64,000 bases of DNA. Source: Actinokineospora baliensis (GTDB taxonomy: Bacteria > Actinomycetota > Actinomycetes > Mycobacteriales > Pseudonocardiaceae). A program made the position numbers and the translations under genes. Location: assembly GCF_016907695.1 (NCBI RefSeq), contig NZ_JAFBCK010000001.1, forward strand, positions 5,258,001 through 5,322,000, read 5' to 3'. The notes under the pieces were generated by a model that did not search any database, had not been told where the DNA came from, and saw only the letters and a program-made list of their open reading frames with translations. Below, in pieces: positions 60,846-64,000 of the stretch; position 1 is the first letter of the stretch; each line of letters begins with the position of its first letter.

Positions 60846-61263
60846 GGCCGTAGTCGTCTTCGGTTTCGTCGTCGACGAGTCCGAAGTAGTCGCGCACGTC
60901 CGATCGGTACATCAGGTGTCCGGCGGCCAGGACGATCAGCGTCGACAAGACCAGCGCGGTCACACCCAGGACACCGTCCGCGACGCCCAGCATGAGCAAC
61001 AGGGCGAGACCGGCGACCAGCAACGAGGCGACCCGGGCCCAGTCGCGGCCGCCGCGGATGCACAGCGCGAAGGCGACGGCCAGGCAGATCGGCAGCAGCG
61101 CCAGGGACACGTCGTGGTCGGTGCTGGCGGTGACGACGGCCAGGTGCGCGGCGGTCAGGGCGACGTTGAGCAGCAGCAGGACGCTCGCCGCGCGGACCGG
61201 CGCGGGCGGGTCGTTGGGCTCGACATCGCCGAATATCGGCAGGTGAGTGGGGTCGATCGCCAT
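60802..61263 (-). CDS. Small membrane protein of unknown function
   Basis: 153 residues from ATG 61263 behind GGGAGG. Four hydrophobic helices between residues 22 and 125 (AASVLLLLNVALTAAHLAVV, LALLPICLAVAFAL, VASLLVAGLALLLMLGVADG, ALVLSTLIVLAAGHLMY), with an acidic end (VDDETEDDYG). The helix arrangement resembles DUF-type membrane proteins of actinomycetes, but I do not recognise the family. Its 3' end overlaps the aldo/keto reductase gene by 44 bp. Confidence 0.72.
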   Translation of the reverse strand: MAIDPTHLPIFGDVEPNDPPAPVRAASVLLLLNVALTAAHLAVVTASTDHDVSLALLPICLAVAFALCIRGGRDWARVASLLVAGLALLLMLGVADGVLGVTALVLSTLIVLAAGHLMYRSDVRDYFGLVDDETEDDYGPSADAAPGTRTPPR

Positions 61264-61417
61264 TGCTGCCTCCCTGCACTCGTGCCTGCTCCGTCGGCCG
61301 ACCCACACCGGGTGTTACAAGTTGGTTTCGACATCACTCGCCCGGGGTAACAAGTTGCCGAATCCGGTGAACATGACCTGCTTGTTTCGTAGTGCAGCGA
61401 ACGCTGTCCATGGCGAT

Positions 61418-61433
61418 AGTATCCATGTACTGT
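61418..61433 (+). promoter_or_regulatory. Palindrome and -10 of the MarR gene
   Basis: AGTATCCATGTACT (61418-61431) has inverted AGTA/TACT ends and overlaps TACTGT (61428-61433), which lies seven bases before the GTG start. This is the arrangement of an autoregulated leaderless promoter. Confidence 0.45.
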
Positions 61434-61440
61434 AGCTGGC

Positions 61441-61881
61441 GTGAGCGAGACGAGCACCCCGGTGTCCGGCCTGGTCTGGCGGCTGTCGACCCGCTGGCGG
61501 GCGGCGATCGACAGGGCCGTGACGCCCTTCGGCGTGACCCACGCCCAGTACTCGGTCCTCGCGCCGCTGTCGACCCTGCAGCGGGCAGGCACCCGACCGA
61601 GCCAACGGCAACTGGCCGACTTCACCGGCCTTGAGCCGCTCTACGTGTCCAAGCTGGTCCGCTCCCTGGAGCAGGCCGGTCTGCTGACACGAACCCCAGA
61701 CCCGGCTGATAGCCGGGCGATGCTGCTGTCACTCACCGATCACGGCAGCGAGGTCGCCGCACGGGCCACTACGGCCGTGCGGGCGCTCCAGGATGAGTTC
61801 ACCGCGCCACTAGGCGGAGTCGACAGCGCACGCACCCAAGCCCTCATCGACGCACTACGCACATTGCTGGAGGACACATGA
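61441..61881 (+). CDS. MarR-family transcriptional regulator
   Basis: 146 residues from GTG 61441. The winged-helix domain is clear: FGVTHAQYSVLAPLSTL, SQRQLADFTGLEPLYVSKLV, RSLEQAGLLTRTPDPADSRA, MLLSLTDHGSEVA. MarR proteins are dimeric repressors released by small phenolic or oxidising ligands. Its stop overlaps the start of a second MarR-like gene by four bases. The promoter contains a palindrome over the -10, so it probably controls itself and its partner. Confidence 0.92.
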   Translation: MSETSTPVSGLVWRLSTRWRAAIDRAVTPFGVTHAQYSVLAPLSTLQRAGTRPSQRQLADFTGLEPLYVSKLVRSLEQAGLLTRTPDPADSRAMLLSLTDHGSEVAARATTAVRALQDEFTAPLGGVDSARTQALIDALRTLLEDT

Positions 61882-62288
61882 GCCACCCGTTCAACGGACT
61901 TGTCATCGGCCAGGCGGGTCGAGCCACCCGGGCCCTGCTAGACCGCTTACTCCAAGAGGCCAACACGGACTTCCCAACCTGGGTCGCCCTGGTCCTGCTC
62001 TCCGACACCGACATCCCCGAAGACGAACTCACCGACCGGCTCGCGACGCGCCTTAAGGTCGACCGAGCCGACGCAGCGCTAACCGTGACCGGGCTGGCCG
62101 AAGAGGGCCTAACAACCCCCGGCGCGACCTTGACCGAACAGGGCCGCGCCCGGTTCCAGCACATCAGCGACGGTGTCGACTCCATCGCTGCGCGCCTCTA
62201 TGGCGACCTGAACGCGGACGAGAAGGACACCGCCGGGCGCGTACTGGCCCTGGTAACAGCCCGCGCGGAGGCGGAACTGGCCGCCTGA
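61878..62288 (+). CDS. Second MarR-like winged-helix protein
   Basis: 136 residues, ATG overlapping the MarR stop. Diverged from the first protein but with the same layout: dimer helix RATRALLDRLLQEANTDFPT, a helix-turn-helix with EDELTDRLATRLKVDRADA, ALTVTGLAEEGLTTPG, TLTEQGRARF and a final dimer helix (KDTAGRVLALVTARAEAEL). The recognition helix is less basic than usual. Coupled translation suggests the two form a heterodimer or that this is a co-sensor. No obvious target gene other than the pair itself lies next to it. Confidence 0.75.
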   Translation: MSHPFNGLVIGQAGRATRALLDRLLQEANTDFPTWVALVLLSDTDIPEDELTDRLATRLKVDRADAALTVTGLAEEGLTTPGATLTEQGRARFQHISDGVDSIAARLYGDLNADEKDTAGRVLALVTARAEAELAA

Positions 62289-62385
62289 GGTCCGGTGGGC
62301 GGACACACCCCACCGGACGTGGCCTTCGTGTCCTCGTTGCGGGATGCTGGTGGGAACGCCTTGTCCCCACCGTCCGGAGGTCTGC

Positions 62386-63387
62386 TTGCCCCGCCTGGTC
62401 GTCCTGGTCGCTTCCACAACCCTGTGCGCCGCGTTCGTCGCGGGCTGCTCATCGGGTGACCAGCCTAGGGACGAGCTGATGGTCACCGACAACCCGGTGG
62501 CCGCCACCCCCGCCGTCTCCCCCGCGGCAGGCGCCACCCCGCCCGGCACCGTCCTGCCGCTGTCCGCGCAGGTCACCGCCGTGGCCACCGACCAGTCGAC
62601 CCGCACCCTGGCCGTCGCCGCGGGCACCGACCTGCGCCTCTACGACCTCGACGCGCTCGACAAGGCCCCGCGCTCGCTCACCCTGCCCGGCACCGCCGAC
62701 TCGCTGACCACCGCCGGTGACGGCGCGCTGCTGGTGACGGTGCCGGGCAAGGTCGTCCGCGTCGCGCTGCCCGGCGGCACCCTGGCCGAGTCCCCCGTGG
62801 ACGGCTCCCCCGCAGCCGCGGCCGACTACCAGGGCGACACCCTCGTCGCCGTCCGCGACCGCAAGCAGGTCACCGTCCTGGGCGACGGCCAGGTGCGGCG
62901 GGTCATCACCGGCAGCCTGCTCAGCGCCGACCAGGTGTTCAGCACCGGCCAGGACGCCGTCGTCCTCGACCGCCTGCGTAACGCCGTCTTCCAGCTCAAC
63001 GTCACCCAGGGCACCGTCGGCGAGGGCCTGCGCGCGGGCCAGGGCTCCACCAACGGCGTCACCGACCGCTGGGGCCGCGTCCTGGTCACCGACACCCGCG
63101 GCGGCGCCCTGCTGGCCTTCTCGATCAACCCCCTGCTGATGCGCCAGCGCTACCCCGTCCCCGGTTCCCCCTACGGCATCGCCTACGACACCAAGCGCGA
63201 CCTGGCGTGGGTGACCCTCACCGAGACCAACGAGGTCGTCGCCTACCAGGTCGGCGGCGAGGAGCCCGTCGAACGACACCGTTTCCCCACGGTGGCTCAA
63301 CCCAACTCGGTCACGGTCGATCCAGCGACCGGACGCGTGGTCGTCGCGTCCGCCAACGGAGGAGGTATCCAGGTGGTACAACCATGA
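62386..63387 (+). CDS. YncE-like beta-propeller lipoprotein
   Basis: 333 residues from TTG 62386, chosen because GGAGGT lies five bases before it and it gives a proper lipoprotein signal: a basic start, LVVLVASTTLCAAF and the lipobox FVAGC with Cys21. The rest is a seven-bladed YVTN/YncE-type propeller with repeats such as VTAVATDQSTRTLAVAAGTD and TVDPATGRVVVASANGGGIQ. A relative (lppL-like) is found near UppP in mycobacteria, as I recall. It would sit on the outer face of the membrane; ligand unknown. Its end overlaps the DUF5703 gene by four bases. Confidence 0.85.
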   Translation: MPRLVVLVASTTLCAAFVAGCSSGDQPRDELMVTDNPVAATPAVSPAAGATPPGTVLPLSAQVTAVATDQSTRTLAVAAGTDLRLYDLDALDKAPRSLTLPGTADSLTTAGDGALLVTVPGKVVRVALPGGTLAESPVDGSPAAAADYQGDTLVAVRDRKQVTVLGDGQVRRVITGSLLSADQVFSTGQDAVVLDRLRNAVFQLNVTQGTVGEGLRAGQGSTNGVTDRWGRVLVTDTRGGALLAFSINPLLMRQRYPVPGSPYGIAYDTKRDLAWVTLTETNEVVAYQVGGEEPVERHRFPTVAQPNSVTVDPATGRVVVASANGGGIQVVQP

Positions 63388-63584
63388 CAGAAGACGACTG
63401 GGAATACCTCCCCCTCCGCCTACCCCCCGGCGTCTCCCGCCTCACCGCGGCCACCCAACTCGCCATCCAGGCCGAGTTCAACGGCTGGGAACTCTCCCGA
63501 GTCCGCCTCTACGCCGACGGCACCCGCAAAGTCCTCCTCCGCCGCAAGATCCGCCGAGCTGGTGTACCCAGGGTCGCGATCTGA
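63384..63584 (+). CDS. DUF5703 small protein
   Basis: 66 residues: MTEDDWEYLPLRLPPGVSRL, then a helix (ATQLAIQAEFNGWELSRV) and a basic strand RLYADGTRKVLLRRKIRR. This is the short DUF5703 family of actinobacteria, usually encoded directly after the YncE-like lipoprotein or an M20 peptidase. Cytoplasmic, no known function. The ATG overlaps the lipoprotein stop (ATGA), so it is translationally coupled. Confidence 0.82.
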   Translation: MTEDDWEYLPLRLPPGVSRLTAATQLAIQAEFNGWELSRVRLYADGTRKVLLRRKIRRAGVPRVAI

Positions 63585-63751
63585 GCCGGACGGCCAACGC
63601 GGCACCGCCAGCCAGCCTCCGTGTACCCCCGCCTGCTCAACGTCGCTATCCAGCCGGTGGCGGCCAGATAGCGTAACGGGTCAGTCGCACACCGCGAGGG
63701 ATCGATTACCAGGTGCCACGTAGGCATTCGGGAATCCCTTGGAGGAAGCGC

Positions 63752-64000
63752 GTGACCCAGTCCGTCGACCAGCAGATCGTCCGAGCATTCGCGCTGGAGA
63801 TCATCACCCGGGTGGCGCCAGCCGAGCAGCACACCTTCGGCCCGCAAAGCGACGCCTACTTCGCCGACCCCCAGCGCGCACTCGCCGGCAAGGAACCCAC
63901 CCGCGGCGACCGACTGGGCAGCGGCCTCACCGACTTTCTCGACACCGTCGTCCCCGTGGTCACCCCGATCGCGCTCGCGGTGGCCACCGACCTCATCAGC
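63752..64000 (+). CDS. N-terminal part of a hypothetical protein (runs off the window)
   Basis: A frame opens at GTG 63752, six bases after GGAGGAAG, and stays open to the window end (83 codons). It starts VTQSVDQQIVRAFALEIITR and continues with an acidic, helical stretch and LDTVVPVVTPIALAVATDLI, a hydrophobic segment that may be a membrane helix. I do not recognise the family. The 167 bp before it show no clear promoter. Confidence 0.65.
   Translation, partial: MTQSVDQQIVRAFALEIITRVAPAEQHTFGPQSDAYFADPQRALAGKEPTRGDRLGSGLTDFLDTVVPVVTPIALAVATDLIS

Noticed and set aside
1..64000. Prophage, integrative element with integrase, tRNA or rRNA genes
   Set aside because: No integrase, transposase, phage structural protein or cloverleaf-forming segment was recognised.

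Overview
The window is about 71% G+C with G/C-rich third codon positions, many GTG starts, several TTG starts and many leaderless starts. It also carries the actinobacterial marker families DUF3090, SCO1664, MSMEG_4193, DUF3097, DUF5703 and an MptB-like mannosyltransferase. I read it as chromosomal DNA of a filamentous actinomycete, most likely order Pseudonocardiales (Actinokineospora/Saccharothrix/Amycolatopsis type). No rRNA, tRNA, transposase, integrase or phage structural gene was seen.

Layout. (1) 0-8.4 kb: the 3' end of a dienelactone-hydrolase-like gene, then a leftward run of a UgpB-like binding protein without a signal peptide, a secreted carboxylesterase homologue that has lost all three catalytic residues, a class III aminotransferase and a GMC oxidoreductase. 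A zinc-ribbon methyltransferase diverges from it. (2) 8.5-24.5 kb: accessory metabolism and efflux, with an ArsR-type repressor/SRPBCC pair, a secreted tripeptidyl aminopeptidase, two BBE-type flavoproteins, an epoxide hydrolase, a DHA2 efflux pump, an AraC-type regulator, two RibD-C reductases, an acyltransferase and two other enzymes. The ArsR and efflux-pump promoters share an operator-like sequence. (3) 24.5-34.5 kb: STAS protein, adenosine deaminase, a DinB/SRPBCC/AlkZ-like operon, a WYL regulator, a sucrase/ferredoxin-like protein, a second AlkZ-like protein, a small methyltransferase and a pair of tandem paralogues. A 162-bp imperfect palindrome lies between the divergent AlkZ-like and WYL genes. 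(4) 34.5-39.7 kb: SPFH/NfeD membrane pair, DUF3097, a methyltransferase flanked by 22-bp AT-rich direct repeats, and the SCO1664-DUF3090 pair.

(5) 39.8-57.2 kb: S9 and S66 peptidases, SetA-like transporter, metallo-beta-lactamase-fold protein, glycosyltransferase-like protein, MptB-like mannosyltransferase, M20 peptidase, a degenerate subtilisin-like protein, an orphan type I-E CRISPR array (17 repeats), a membrane protein, a GH92 mannosidase, an ABC transporter, a LysR remnant and a secreted SSI-family protease inhibitor. (6) 57.2-64 kb: MSMEG_4193 phosphatase, UppP, an F420-type (LLM) oxidoreductase, aldo/keto reductase, tandem MarR-like regulators, a YncE-like lipoprotein, DUF5703 and the start of one more gene.

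How it fits together: SCO1664, DUF3090, MSMEG_4193, UppP, the YncE-like lipoprotein, DUF5703 and probably M20 belong to a neighbourhood conserved in actinobacteria near mshC. Here it appears split by about 17.5 kb of accessory DNA that carries the CRISPR array. The most unusual points are the number of catalytically dead hydrolase relatives (esterase, subtilase, possibly the DLH protein), the binding protein without an export signal in an enzyme operon, and the palindromic and direct-repeat elements placed in promoter regions.
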